The notes under the pieces are model-generated. The model saw only the letters and a program-made list of their open reading frames with translations, was not told the DNA's origin and did no database searches. The position numbers and the translations under genes were made by a program. Shown one piece after another: positions 1-14,945 of a DNA stretch of 64,000 bases. The stretch lies in NCBI RefSeq assembly GCF_947242115.1, contig NC_074711.1:7506434-7570433 (forward strand), written 5' to 3'. Numbering within the stretch: position 1 is the stretch's first letter; every line of letters begins with the position of its first letter. Origin of the DNA: Biomphalaria glabrata (lineage: Eukaryota; Mollusca; Gastropoda; Planorbidae).

Positions 1-147
1 TTTGTTTGGTACATGACCCTAGTGCGAGTTTCTACCAATGTAATCAACATGAAATCAAGCGACCTATCACGATGTTAAACAATTGAGATCATTTTAAACA
101 TTCTTGAAGACCACATTTTAAGGCCGCAATTTAAATATTTGAACAAA

Positions 148-403
148 ACTCTCACATGAAACCAAGATTGACTCTCACATTAAACCAAGATTGACTCTCA
201 CATTAAACCAAGATTGACTCTCACATAAAACCAAGATTGACTCTCACTTTAAACCAAGATTGACTCTCGGATTAAACCAAGATTGACTCTCACATTAAAC
301 CAAGATTGACTCTCACATAAAAACAAGATTGACACTCACATAAAACCAAGATTGACTCTCACATTAAACCAAGATTGACTCTCACATAAAACCAAGATTG
401 ACT
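148..403. repeat. 23-bp minisatellite, about 11 copies
   Basis: Unit TTGACTCTCACATTAAACC plus AAGA, with small variants (CACATAAAA, CGGATTAAA). Copies differ by one or two bases. No coding signal. Confidence 0.95.
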
Positions 404-856
404 TCAATGTACAAGATACATTTTACACTATTCGCTGAGTACAAATGTGCCTGAATGGAAAGAGCCGATGTGAAGTCCGAATTCCATTACAGCAGACGTA
501 AAATGCGCGTGTCAAGGTCGTGAGGAGCTCACTTCCTCTGACCTTAGAGAACGCTGACCCGGAGAAAGCTCTTGACGAGGCAATCCAAGCAATGAACATG
601 ACACCCCAAGTAAGCTTGCGGCGCTCTACAACAAGTTCTTCTTACCCTAACATGCAGAGACTGTTGACCTGATTTTAGTGTCCTAACTAGTGGTCCTAGT
701 ACAGGATATTAAACCCCACTTGTCTGTTGAGTTGGCCGGGGGGGGGGGGATGAGACCCAGAAACAGCATTAACAAGTTATGTAAGTATAAGTTTATGAAA
801 AACAATAGATGCTGTTATGCAATTTTCCGTTTATTTTGTCTTCATATCAAGGAGGT
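404..856. other. no gene seen
   Basis: Unique-looking sequence with a G9-10 run near 741. A 60-codon frame at 690-872 shows no family signature and runs into the next tandem array. Confidence 0.5.
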
Positions 857-1377
857 GACAGCGATCATTTAACTGCATTAAGGGTTTCCTTGTACACAGA
901 TCTATCAATAAGATCTTACAACTAGGTATAAGACAGCGATCATTTAACTGCATTAAGGTTTTTCTTATACATAGATCTATCAATAAGATCTTACAACTAG
1001 GTATAAGACAGCGATCATTTAACTGCATTAAGGTTTTTCTTATACATAGATCTATCAATAAGATCTTACAACTAGGTATAAGACAGCGATCATTTAACTG
1101 CATTAAGGTTTTTCTTATACATAGATCTATCAATAAGATCTTACAACTAGGTATAAGACAGCGATCATTTAACTGCATTTAGGTTTTTCTTGTATACAGA
1201 TCTATCAATAAGATCTTACAACTAGGTATAAGACAGCGATCATTTAACTGCATTTAGGTTTTTCTTGTATACAGATCTATCAATAAGATCTTACAACTAG
1301 GTATAAGACAGCGATCATTTAACTGCATTAAGGGTTTCTTTATACACAGATTTATCAATAAGATCTTACAACTAGCT
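857..1377. repeat. 75-bp minisatellite, 7 copies
   Basis: Starts at 857, 932, 1007, 1082, 1157, 1232 and 1307 (constant 75-bp step). The unit begins GACAGCGATCATTTAACTGC and contains TAGATCTATCAATAAGATC. As 75 is divisible by three, the minus strand stays open across several units, an artefact of the period. Confidence 0.97.
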
Positions 1378-2580
1378 TTAAGCTATAAAAGCGAGATGTA
1401 CAGTACAGGGTTTTCAGACTTTCTAATATTTGGGTTTGGGAAATAAGTGTCTCCTTTGCGGCAATCCTTTCAATCCAGCAGTCAATGCAGTTGTCAGTCG
1501 TGCTTAAGTCAATGTCGTAAAAGTGGAACTGACTTTGAAGCCCGTTCTCCCATCCCGACATCCTGTGTCAATGAAATACACATCTAGGGCATCACATGTG
1601 CACTATGTCTCACAAGACTAAATGGATAACTTTTTGTTGATGGATGTGTTTCGAAAGATTACATTCAATGCTTAACGGCAGAGCAGACAAAACGTCACTC
1701 ACGTCTCAGTGTGGTTTTAATAAGTTTTGCTTGAGTGTCTTGTCTAGCAAACAAGACGTTGACATGAAACCAACGTATGAGCAACATGTAAGGGCAGACA
1801 CAGCAGTGTGTAGGCGTAGCAGATTTGGAAAAGAGAGAAAATAATCAGTTTAATGACATTTTTTGTATTTTCCTCATGTGAGCCATAGGATCGGCTCTGA
1901 ACTAAAGCCGCACCCTCCGACACACACACACAAGTTTACGTTAAACAATAATGATACGGTAGTACTCTCTCCCTCTCTCTGTGTGTGTCTCTCTCTCTCT
2001 GTTGTTATTAAGAGGAGCACAAAGCTAATTTCTAAAAATGTGACTAAATATGTGTCTGAAACAAAGATTACAGACGTAGGTCTATTTAGAAAGTAAAAAA
2101 GCCTTGCGGCAATAAACTAAAAGCCTACAACATGAATGTACTTTAATTCCATGGCCTCCTAACTTACAAAGCAGTAAATAAACCGCCCACCATGAAGTTT
2201 TACTGTGTGGGTGTTAGGGCCTCTGGCTGTAAAGTACCTTCTTTTTATTTACCTAATCAAGTCTTCCTGTCATTTAAGGTTTCTTCGACAAACAAAGGCT
2301 TGACCGATGGCTCCATGTTACGTCAAAAAAAAAAAAAAAAGATGGGCGGCGTGGTACACTAAATGACTAAACAAACTCATAAAAATAGAACATTTTAGTG
2401 AGTGGTTACAAATGATGGAAAATGTCAAAATATAAAAAGAAAAAACTAAATCTGGGGGGAAAGTTTATCACAATAGTACTTTAAAATGTTCATATTTGCC
2501 ACTTTTGAGAGTCATATTATTTTTTAAAAAAACTTGTGTGACAAGTTTTCAACTGGAACTGGTTAATACAGGCCAAATAA
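1378..2580. other. intergenic, nothing recognised
   Basis: Contains CA and CT/GT simple tracts (about 1920-2002) and a poly(A) run near 2325. Frames of 60-80 codons here lack domain signatures or splice context. Confidence 0.5.
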
Positions 2581-2589
2581 AAAAATATA

Positions 2590-2770
2590 CAAGGGAAAGA
2601 ACTGCACATTTACAATAAAATATCTTAATATTGCAAGATATATTTCCCTTACTTATATCAAACAAAATTAATTCATTACCACTAATTAATTGATTGATTT
2701 GTTAATTTTACAATTGATTCGTGTTTTGTTAGAAACAATGAATAATTGTGCAAAGTCATTGCCAGCGCTT
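2590..2770 (+). repeat. dispersed repeat family R, copy 1
   Basis: Shares with copies at 5.8, 9.1, 9.3 and (inverted) 52.8 kb the series GGGAAAgAACTGCACATTTA, AAACAAAATtAATT..., GATTCGTGTTTTGTTag, CAATGAATAATTGTgCAAAGT. This copy lacks the 3' part that in others reads GGGAGAAATAACGTGTACAC. Confidence 0.75.
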
Positions 2771-3126
2771 TTGAAAAAACCCAGCAACGACGAAAGAAAA
2801 CACAATTTTGAAGATCAGACTCTAGAAGTTTTAAAACAAAATAGTTTCTATATCCAACAGTTCTAGGAACGGCCTTTCGTAGATATAAACACGTACCCCC
2901 TCCACCAAATAATATAAAAAAAATAATTAATAAAATATAATATAATATAATAAATAATTAGGTATCTCTTTTTGGAAAATAAATTTGGCTTAATTTGTCC
3001 TAGGCTAGATAACTCGAAAATGGCTAAAGAACAGGGGAAGAATCTCTATAGGTCTTAGCAAATGCTGCAGCAATGCCTAAGACGAAACTTGGACATAATC
3101 CATGCTGAGAAATCCAACAGAACGCT

Positions 3127-3860
3127 ATCAAATCTACCTGCCCAGCACACAATGATAAGCAGTCAACTATCAAATCTACTTGCCCAGCACACAATGATAA
3201 GCAGTCAACTATCAAATCTACCTGCCCAGCACACAATGATAATCAGTCAACTATCAAATCTACCTGCCCAGCACACAATGATAATCAGTCAACTATCAAA
3301 TCTACCTGCCCAGCACACAATGATAAGCAGTCAACTATCAAATCTACTTGCCCAGCATACAATGATAAGCAGTCAACTATCAAATCTACCTGCCCAGCAC
3401 ACAATGATAAGCAGCCAACTATCAAATCTACCTGCCCAGCACACAATGATAAGCAGTCAACTATCAAATCTACTTGCCCAGCACACAATGATAAGCAGTC
3501 AACTATCAAATCTACTTGCCCAGCACACAATGATAAGCAGTCAACTATCAAATCTACCTGCCCAGCACACAATGATAAGCAGTCAACTATCAAATCTACC
3601 TGCCCAGCACACAATGATAATCAGTCAACTATCAAATCTACCTGCCCAGCACACAATAATAAGCAGTCAACTATCAAATCTACTTGCCCAGCATACAATG
3701 ATAAGCAGTCAACTATCAAATCTACCTGCCCAGCACACAATGATAAGCAGCCAACTATCAAATCTACCTGCCCAGCACACAATGATAAGCAGTCAACTAT
3801 CAAATCTACTTGCCCAGCACAGAATGATAAGCAGCCAACTATCAAATCTACTTGCCCAGT
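3127..3860. repeat. 42-bp minisatellite, about 18 copies, with a higher-order period
   Basis: Unit contains TCAAATCTACCTGCCCAGCA and CAATGATAAGCAGTCAACTA. Variants recur in step: the GCATAC variant at about 3355 and 3691 and the GCAGCCAAC variant at about 3412 and 3748 are both 336 bp (8 units) apart, so an eight-unit block was duplicated. The period is a multiple of three and contains no stop in several frames, which creates long open frames on both strands (for example a 353-codon frame at 3062-4123 repeating QLSNLPAQHTMISS). Confidence 0.96.
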
Positions 3861-4511
3861 CTTCGCTGCCTCCTGAATCGTCCGGACATTCACTCACTGT
3901 AATGATGCATTCCATGTTATTCGAATCTCCAGAATACCTCACAAGAATCACACACGATCGAAACAAGATCCCTGCCAAGTTATCCCAGCGTTCGAATCAA
4001 AGTAAAATGAAAAGTAAAAGAACGGTAACCCAAGTTAACATCCCTAATGCCAGTAGAGGGGGGGAGGGGGGTGCTGGATATGGAGGAGCAGGGGAGACAA
4101 CAGCTCACAGGGAGGAGACCTGACTCTTTATTTATCTTTGTTCAACGTTCAAACATTGACCTCAATGTGGAGGGAAGGGGGGGGGGGGGAGGCCATATGC
4201 CTAACAGTTTCTCCATGTATACAAGGGAGTGTAGTGACATCACATATACACTAGTAGTACGGACCCAATGCGTCAGTGCTATTTGTAGAAAGTGTTGCTC
4301 GAGTACTGTGTACTGGCAAACGTCTGAAATAACTACACCGGAACAAGATGCTCTTCATTCACTGCCTACGTCTCCTTGGCGATGTGGACCAGAGCGTCAC
4401 AGACAAACACGTCAGACTCGCTTCAGTCCTGCTCAAACATTCACACAATCAACACTCTAGTACCGCAAGTCACATTCTATTTCGAGGCTCAGGGTCAAGC
4501 ATAGTTCTAGG
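3861..4511. other. no gene seen
   Basis: Contains G-rich runs at about 4050-4105 and 4165-4185. Open frames are continuations of the minisatellite frame or GC-biased chance frames. Confidence 0.5.
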
Positions 4512-4787
4512 GTCAATAATTTACAAATAGAAAAAACAAAACCTAATGAAACACTCAGAAAGACACAAAGATAGAGGCACATTACTGATTCCATACGCTA
4601 GAAGAAATTCATACAAGTGCTCCTTCTTCCCAAACGTTATTAGAGACTGGAATGGGTTGCCTGAATCAGCCTGGAAAACCATAAACTTAGCAGACTTTAA
4701 GTCATTGATTATCGTGCATTGACACATGAAATGCCTTGGACGTAATTATCTTTTTTTAAGTTACGTCTGTTATCTATAAGATAAGTG
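4512..4787 (+). mobile_element. 5'-truncated LINE, family A (Jockey/CR1-like), 3' end
   Basis: Collinear with the minus-strand copy at 50147-50410: shared landmarks GTGCTCCTTCTTCCCAAACG, GACTGGAATGGGTTGCCTGA, the GGACGTAATTATC block and the terminal AAGTTACGTCTGTTATCTAT followed by AAGATAAG. Only the end of ORF2 and the 3' UTR remain. Confidence 0.85.
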
Positions 4788-5790
4788 TTAGATGTATATA
4801 ATAATACATTTTATAATTTAATACAATGAAAAACAAAGGATATGGGACCCAAGAAATGTTAAAGTCTGTATCAGGTCAATGTTGCTACATTCTCATGCTG
4901 TGAGGCCAATGAAGAGCTTACAGAATGAAGGGTAGGAGACATGCACAGACATCAATCAAATAACTAACTGCTAATTATAGAAGGCAAATACTTCCACGTT
5001 TAATTATTCAGCTAACCTTAAACCAGGTAGAATAAGGGATTTCCCGTATCTATAAATAACCCTAACCCAACTTCCGCCTACATCGTTCCACGTTACCAAA
5101 GCGGTGCTCCTATGACGAAGGGAGGAAACTTGGGTCAAACTCATATTCAATCCAACATCAATCATTGATTGGGCTTACACTGGGTTGATTGTTGGTTGAC
5201 GTAAGTAAAACTGCTACCATGGCGATATTGTTCACCCAAACTGTCTCACTAACAGTCACTACACATCACCAATGTTTGTTCTGTTGTCTCATATTCGCTA
5301 CCACTGAATACAAACTCACTAGAATGTGACTAGATGCATGTGTAGCCATCAGCCAAATACTTTTGTTGGGTCAACTAGATATAGATCTATATATTACGCA
5401 CCTATCTCATAGACCCCTAAAAGATGAGACGACCACGGCTCGCAATGTGTTGACTAAAGCAATCTTTGCCTTCTTTTTTTCTTCCCTATACAACTCCTGA
5501 CACCAATATTAAAACACTAATCTGTGCAGCAGTCCTTGGCTGTATCAACAAACCAAGGATGACGCCAACTGAATAATAGGTATATGACCAATTTTTTTTT
5601 TTTACACAGACATACACATACACAAAAGAGTGACTAGGGAATGATGGAGTCATACAGAGTATTAACCCAAAAAAAAATGTAGCTTAATATTTTCAAGTGA
5701 CATTTTCCGAACCATTAAAATGAAATGTCAATTAAAAAAAAAACACAACAAGCAATCAAAATGAAAATTAACTTAAAAAAAAAAAAAAGC
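4788..5790. other. intergenic, nothing recognised
   Basis: No frame with domain or splice support; one poly(T) run near 5591. Confidence 0.5.
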
Positions 5791-5794
5791 TTCT

Positions 5795-6060
5795 GTATGG
5801 GAAACAACTGCACATTTACCGCAATATATCTCAATACTGTATGATTCTATTTCCCATTTTCTAACTCAAACAAAATCAATGAATTAACACTATTTAATTA
5901 CTTTTTTTTTTTAAGGATTCGTGTTTTGTTTGGGACAATGAATAACTGTTCAAAGTTTGAGCTTGATCCGAGACAGGAAAGTGGGAGCAATAACGTGTAC
6001 ACACTGTGTACCTGACAGACAGAGCGAGTCCATACAAGCTTTGTAACAGCGAGAGTAAGA
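5795..6060 (+). repeat. dispersed repeat family R, copy 2 (near full length)
   Basis: Carries the left block (GGGAAACAACTGCACATTTA), the GATTCGTGTTTTGTTTGGGA block, GAGCTTGATCCGAGA, AATAACGTGTACACAC and a right end GACAGACAGAGCGAGT...CAAGCTTTGTAA. Confidence 0.8.
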
Positions 6061-9000
6061 ATAACTTTGTTCATATCTATGTTAGTGCATGAAAACTGAA
6101 CAAAGCTTAGTCAGTGCAGTCTCTCGCTACAATGCAAAACGTTCGGGTTATTAAAACGAAATATTTTGAATTTATATCTGACATGTCCTGAATTAAAAAG
6201 TTATTTTATAACAAGTTTAGTGTTAAACGTGGCCTATACAAAATGAGTTCCAATCACTACTGACATTATTTGACATTTAATGTCACTGTATAACTCACTT
6301 CATTCAAAAGTTTCTCTATTGGTACACTCAATCATTCCAGATTCTTTCATTGCCTTAAAAAAGGTTGGCAGGTAAAAACAGAATCGACCCCCAATAATAA
6401 ATCCGTTAAAAAGATGCAAAGCCTTGAATCCCAGGACGTGACCTAGACAAAGGTAGACCACTGCTGTTACTCTCATACGTGGCACGCATTAGGGTGAGTA
6501 ACGTCCCCTGCACTGATTCACCCTTCAACATTAAGCACAACGTGGGAAAAGTGTTGCATCATACTAGCTCTAAATGTTTGGCCTTTTTCTTTGCCTGACT
6601 AGAGCTCCACGAGATGATATACTTCTGGGCCGCTACGTAGTTTGTTGTCTTTATGCAATGCAACGGTCAATGTTGACTGACAGCTGCACTAAATCCAATG
6701 AGTCATTGAGGAAGCTCTCATACAGCTCACTCACACGTGTGTGTCTTTACTTCCGCTCACTACTTAGCACGTGATTCCAATGTTTTAATAACTCATCAGC
6801 ACCACTACCACACCCTGTATTTCTTTCCCAGTAAATACCTAAATAAAAACCCAGCCTCCTACCCTCGTGTTTGCTTTCAGTGCAGACGTCATGAACAGAA
6901 AGAAAGCTTCTGCGTATTAAAAACCCTAGAGATTTAGTTGAAAAAGTCATATCATAGTTGGCAAATCCGCCTGGCCGGAATGAAGGCATTAGTGCAGAAA
7001 AGCGAAATCGCCAGCTTTTTTCCTTTTTTCGATGTTAATTTTTTTGGTTAGCTCTTCCCCCCTCTTCTCGATTTAGTGTTAGTGATTATCATTAGACAAT
7101 CGAATCTGTCAGCGTGCAATAATCAACACTTGAACAATTTTATTTGTTTTGCCACAAGTGTTACAAAGGCAGTCAAAATTACAAATAATAACAATCTATA
7201 ACAAATCAACGCACTCAAGATAATCAAAATGAAAACAAAAGTAATAACAATGAGAGTGGTGATATAGATTATAATAAAAATGTGTGTGTGTGTGTGGTCA
7301 TTTTCAATACGTTCTAAAGACCAAAAACACACACACACGATCAAACAGAAATATTAAAGAAAAACGTGTGAGCAGACAGTAATAATAATAATAGTTAATT
7401 TGTCATAAAAACAAGCTCTTCAATACTACTACCACTGTATCAATAATAATAATGATATAGGGACTACAATGAATTTTGTTTCTCTTTAACGAAACTCGAC
7501 CCTGGCAGCGACAGAAAATGAGTATTCATTCGTTTCTAAAATAATAATAATATCTTTAATATCCATCTAATAATAATATCTTAGCGTCTCTTTGACAAAT
7601 CCCAATCTTGACTGGGATTGGCAAAGAAAGACAAGCTAATGATTTTGTAACTATAATTTAAAATAAAAAAGGAAGACTAGGTTTTCATATGTGCTAGTGA
7701 CACAAACAGGAACTAATTAGAGCGAAGAAAGAAAATATGGAAGGTCTAACCTTACGACCTGTCCTGAGTAGGATCTCACATGCCATGTAACTCAAGTTTA
7801 CAATTCAAGTCTAGGAACCAGACATCCACCATTACACAGCCATTATCCAACATCAGAAATCCACCATCAACACATTGTGAGACTTATGGAATCAGTTCAG
7901 AGATAATCCCCACATCCCAGCAATGCCAGAATCAACACTGCCCAGGTATATATGTACACACACACACGCGCAAGGAAAGTGAATTCCCCCCAGTACTGAA
8001 GAGTCAAGATTCGCCCTTACACAGAAATTTTGTTTCCACCCTTTCCTCCCTCTTGCTACATCACTCCCCCCCCCCAAACAAACGACTCGGCGAACGGTCC
8101 ACGGGGCCAAGTCGCTATATGTCAATCAATACACCCGATCGTTAAGCTAGTTCCGGTCCACGCGCTGCCTGATACAACGGAAGAGTGCGGAGCATCACTC
8201 AACTGGATTCTTGGAGATGAGATTCCACATTGAGCTCATGATACCTGTGCATTTGAAGCAAAGTAAGAGAGAGAGGGGGGGGGGGGGGAGATAGACAACA
8301 TCGTAATCAATCATCAGTCAAAAGTAGAGAGACACTAAAAATGATGCCAGAATTTCTATTTTTACTTCAAACTTTGTGAAGACACCGACGGGGGATAAGC
8401 TTTCAAGTATTTTCTTGTGTGACGATAACGCATCGTGAGGAGGTCTTACTGCTCGTTGAGTTATAAGTCCATTAAAATCTTTGTTATCAATAAGTCCAAG
8501 CTAGACCAGAAGGTTAAAACGTGGTCTCTAGATAGGGACCAAACAAGCAGGAAATGACGTATAATCTGATTTAAAATAAAAACAGGAAATGACGTATAAT
8601 CTCATTGAAGTAAAACTAACTCCCAAATACAGTTTTGAGCTAATCAAAGAACGATAATTACGAAAACTAGACGTGGGCCATAACTTACTGAGCATAGAGA
8701 TTATAGAGTCTGAACAAAGGGAGAGGGTGGACACAGGTCTCCGGTTTATTACCTAACACTATAATTACACGTTATCAAGTGTGATCGTGACCTTGAATGC
8801 ACTAGGTTGATCACCCTCGTTTCATTCATGCCCAGCATTAACTGGCTCTTAATTGCTAGACTTATCAGTTACATGTCCGCGTGCCAAGCCGTAAAGGGAA
8901 AAAGGAAAAATGATTCGTAGGTCAGCAATAATCCGAATAAGAGAGGAATATAGTCTGTACACTATAGACATTGTCAGGCCCTTATGCCTGTTATACTGAA

Positions 9001-9070
9001 CTAATGATCTACATTCGTGATCTAGGTAGAAGCTACAAAAACAAGCACAATATTAAAAAATCCTTTAAAA
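6061..9070. other. long intergenic stretch without a supported gene
   Basis: Contains GT/CA microsatellites (about 7281-7338), ATA-rich triplets (7380-7570) and G or C runs near 8068 and 8276. A 30-bp near-palindrome lies at about 7596-7622 (CAAATCCCAATCTTGACTGG). Frames of 60-120 codons have no recognisable domain. Confidence 0.5.
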
Positions 9071-9079
9071 ACCTTATCT

Positions 9080-9275
9080 AAAGGGAAAGAACTCCGTCCT
9101 TAAAACTGTATCTACCAAAAATGTACAAGTAATTTTCCTTATTTGATATGAAACAAAATAATTAATTACCATTGACTAATGGAGTATTTTTTTGTTTATT
9201 GATTCATGTTTTGTTAGGTACAATTAATAATTGTTTAAAGTATCAACTTGATCGGATGGTGAGGGAGAAATAATG
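9080..9275 (+). repeat. dispersed repeat family R, copy 3
   Basis: GGGAAAGAACTCCGTCCTTA, TTTTCCTTATTTGATATGAA, GATTCATGTTTTGTTAGGTA and CAACTTGATCGG blocks in order. Confidence 0.75.
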
Positions 9276-9289
9276 TTAACAATTATTTA

Positions 9290-9550
9290 AGGGGACTAAA
9301 CCCAACAAATTTAGTTATATATGTGAATACTGGAGTATTAGTTTACCTTGTTGCCATTAAACAAAATAATGAAATACCAGTTATTAATTGTCAAATTAGT
9401 TACTTTTTTAAAATGGATACATGTCTTGTCTATGTCAATGAATAATTGTGCGAAGTTTCAACTTGAACCGAGAATGGTTGTGGGAGAAATAACGTGTACA
9501 CACTTTTGGGAAGACAGAAACAGTTAATATAGGTTTTGTAAATATGCTGA
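9290..9550 (+). repeat. dispersed repeat family R, copy 4
   Basis: Immediately follows copy 3 in the same orientation. Blocks AAACAAAATAATGAAAT, GGATACATGTCTTG, CAATGAATAATTGTGCGAAG, GGGAGAAATAACGTGTACAC, and the AGGTTTTGTAA right end. Confidence 0.75.
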
Positions 9551-10229
9551 GTAACTTGACTTATCATAATGAAAGTTTCAGTTTCCCTCCAAAGCAACAG
9601 GAATTAATTCCAAAAAAACCTGTTTACTTCTTACAAATTAGACTTTTATTCTAATCAAGTCTTCCTTGTGGTATATTATAAAAGTTGTTACTATAGAGCT
9701 CCTCTTTCGGAAAACAAAATATCACTCTTTCATTCTTGTATTTGAAGAAATGTAATCATTACGTTTATTCCGAAGTGAATTATATGCATATTTTACACAA
9801 GAAATATGTGAGATTGAACAAGTGCAAGGGAAAAAAAGGATTAGAGTTCAGGTCACATTTCTATTCCTCAACTTACTCATAGTTATAAAATAAAGTCTTT
9901 CTCCAGGTTACCCTACATTTGACAAAGATGTAAAAAAAAAGAAACAAAAACGCTCCCGCCTTTCCGGGTCTGCTAGTGATACTATTAACTAAATAAACTG
10001 ATAAAAAATTATCTTAACAATTACATTTCAAAAAAATTAAATAGAAATTCTACTATACGCAATAACTAGAAATTTTTTCTCTTCATGTTTTGTATCTATT
10101 TATTGCGAGGTTAATAGTACGCTCAATTTAGAAGTTTGATTTTTTTTTACGGCTTAACCCCCCCCCCCCCATTTAATGGTGCTCATCCCACGGTTCATAC
10201 TTACAGAAATTGATAAAATATCTTTAGTA
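9551..10229. other. intergenic, nothing recognised
   Basis: AT-rich, with a C10 run near 10159; no supported frame. Confidence 0.5.
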
Positions 10230-10423
10230 AAGTTACCCTTTCAGAGCAGGGTGTCACAACGACCAACCGCTTTTACTTTCCCCAACTAAAATCAGGTACC
10301 CATTAGAGTTGGGTGGACGCATGGGCGCTCTAAAAATCCCGAAATTCAAAAATCCCAGTCTTCATCGAGATTCAAAACCGGACCCCCAAGCCAAGCGCTT
10401 AACCACTCGGCCACCGCGCCTCC
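10230..10423 (-). mobile_element. SINE family A copy 1 (tRNA-headed), internally deleted
   Basis: On the minus strand it starts GGAGGCGCGGTGGCCGAGTG (A-box TGGCCGAGTGG) and continues with the body GTTGGGGAAAGTAAAAGCGG that is shared with four other copies. Most of the segment between GTGACACCC and the 3' end TCTGAAAGGGTAACTTTACT is missing. Confidence 0.85.
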
Positions 10424-10751
10424 CATACAATGCCTTATTGGTGTGTATTTCTTTTTTTAAAAATGTGGATAGTACTGCATTCACTGAATTCATTAAGCAC
10501 AACTATTTGGCCCGTTGTACGATACTCAGAACTGTGGATCTCTTTCCGTTCAATGTAGACAAACATTCATTGTCAGATGTTCAGACCTAGCACGGCAGTG
10601 ATGTGTTGCTTTAGTGTTCACTTTGTAAATCCATTTCTATATACGTACGAAGGGATTAGAAACAGGGTTACTACAACGACTGGACCCCACGATGGCCTGC
10701 CAACTAGTGTAAACAAAGAAACGCAAACTAAAACTCTATAAACATATTGTC

Positions 10752-13540
<2,789 letters not shown>

Positions 13541-13622
<82 letters not shown>
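13541..13622. repeat. (AT)~40 microsatellite
   Basis: Uninterrupted AT repeat between unique flanks; no LINE end recognised beside it. Confidence 0.98.
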
Positions 13623-13625
<3 letters not shown>

Positions 13626-13960
13626 AAATTCTTGTCCGACAGACCTATATCTCCAAAGTCTTATCCCATTGTCTTTACGACAGACCAAGTCCCAAGTGAA
13701 AAAAAGAAACATAACCTAATACGGCTGCAGCTTTGTCTAAGTCCAATGTGACATCACTTAGGTCAGAGCTCCTGGCTATTTCAAAATATTGCACATTCCC
13801 TTTATCATCAAATTTGGAGACCTCTTTTTTTTTTAATAGAAAAAAAAAAGTTCACTAAAAAGTGGATACAATCGCTGCAACTATTACTCAAAGAGACCTA
13901 CAGTTCATGTAATAAACAATGACTTAAGAAAAAAAAAAGCTAAATAGAAAAAAAAAAATA

Positions 13961-14202
13961 AAGTTCCTCTTTCAGACCTTGCGATCTACAGGGCATATTA
14001 CGTAAAGGTCACATGTTCTATGTCATGTGGCCAGCACAAAGACCAACCGCCTTTACTTTCCCCAACTAATGTCCAGAGTTTAGAGTCGGGTGGACTCAGG
14101 GGCGTCATAAATTCCAAAGTTCAAAATCTGAATATTTTTTTTTTACCTGAGACCCCTCAGTTTTGAAATCAAGCACTTTACCACTGAGCCATCATTCCCC
14201 CC
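13961..14202 (-). mobile_element. SINE family A copy 2
   Basis: On the minus strand: a tRNA-like head with A-box TGGCTCAGTGG, then GATTTCAAAACTGAGGGGTC, the body GTTGGGGAAAGTAAAGGCGG, and a 3' end TCTGAAAGAGGAACTTTA. A T-rich insertion interrupts the B-box region. Confidence 0.85.
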
Positions 14203-14512
14203 ACACTAAATAAAGACATGTACTATTTCAATACATAAAAAGATGTATAGATAAAATTTTTCTAAACTTTCTCAAGAGAATATTTTTTTCTCACATAGTT
14301 TTCTAAGTAAAAACAGCTCATTGGACTAAGGCAAAAAAATAACAAAAACCACTTAATTCCATGGAGCTACACCACTTAAACACACTTCAGTAACAGCACA
14401 AACACTTATAGACCTACTAGGTCTATCTTTATTATACCTACATTAACAATCTCAATGCCTAACTAAATGACCTACTTACAAATATAATTAAGAAAACTTA
14501 TGAAAGAATATT

Positions 14513-14565
14513 TATCTTATCTTATATATTACAGACGTTGGTTCAAAAAAGATTTCTTTTTGTAA
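14513..14565 (-). mobile_element. LINE family A, terminal 3' tail only
   Basis: Minus-strand reading ends TTTTTTGAACCAACGTCTGT then ATTATATAAGATAAGAT, the terminal block of the family A LINE. Confidence 0.6.
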
Positions 14566-14822
14566 GTACTATTTACATCATGCCATCATTAGCAACCGTT
14601 TTGAATTACTTACATACATGTCCATAACATTGAAGAAATCTTTATCTTAATTATTATATCCTTTATTATCCAAACAAGAAAGCTCAGTCCTGAGGATGTT
14701 TACTGATAACCAGAAATGAAATGCGGATGTTATTCAACACTGTTGAAGGGTGATCCTATCGAATTATTTAGTACCATTTTAAAATAAAATAAGCAAAACA
14801 CTTCTGTGTGACTTTAACTGCT

Positions 14823-14945
14823 AGGTCTATGTTGTATTGAAATATGAAAGTTTAATTAATAATAGTCTATGATGTATTGAAATATGAAAGTTTAATTAAT
14901 AATAGAGTCTATGATGTATTGAAATATGAAAGTTTAATTAATAAT
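14823..14945. repeat. ~41-bp tandem repeat, 3 copies
   Basis: Unit TCTATGATGTATTGAAATAT followed by GAAAGTTTAATTAATAATAG, three times with one or two changes. Confidence 0.9.

Noticed and set aside
148-403. CRISPR-like array
   Set aside because: Units are contiguous 23-bp repeats without unique spacers, in animal nuclear DNA.
831-1178. 115-codon minus-strand frame
   Set aside because: Product of the 75-bp tandem repeat, whose period is divisible by three.
3062-4123. 353-codon open frame as a repetitive secreted or structural protein
   Set aside because: It is the 42-bp minisatellite read through; the opposite strand is equally open, and there is no splice or start context.
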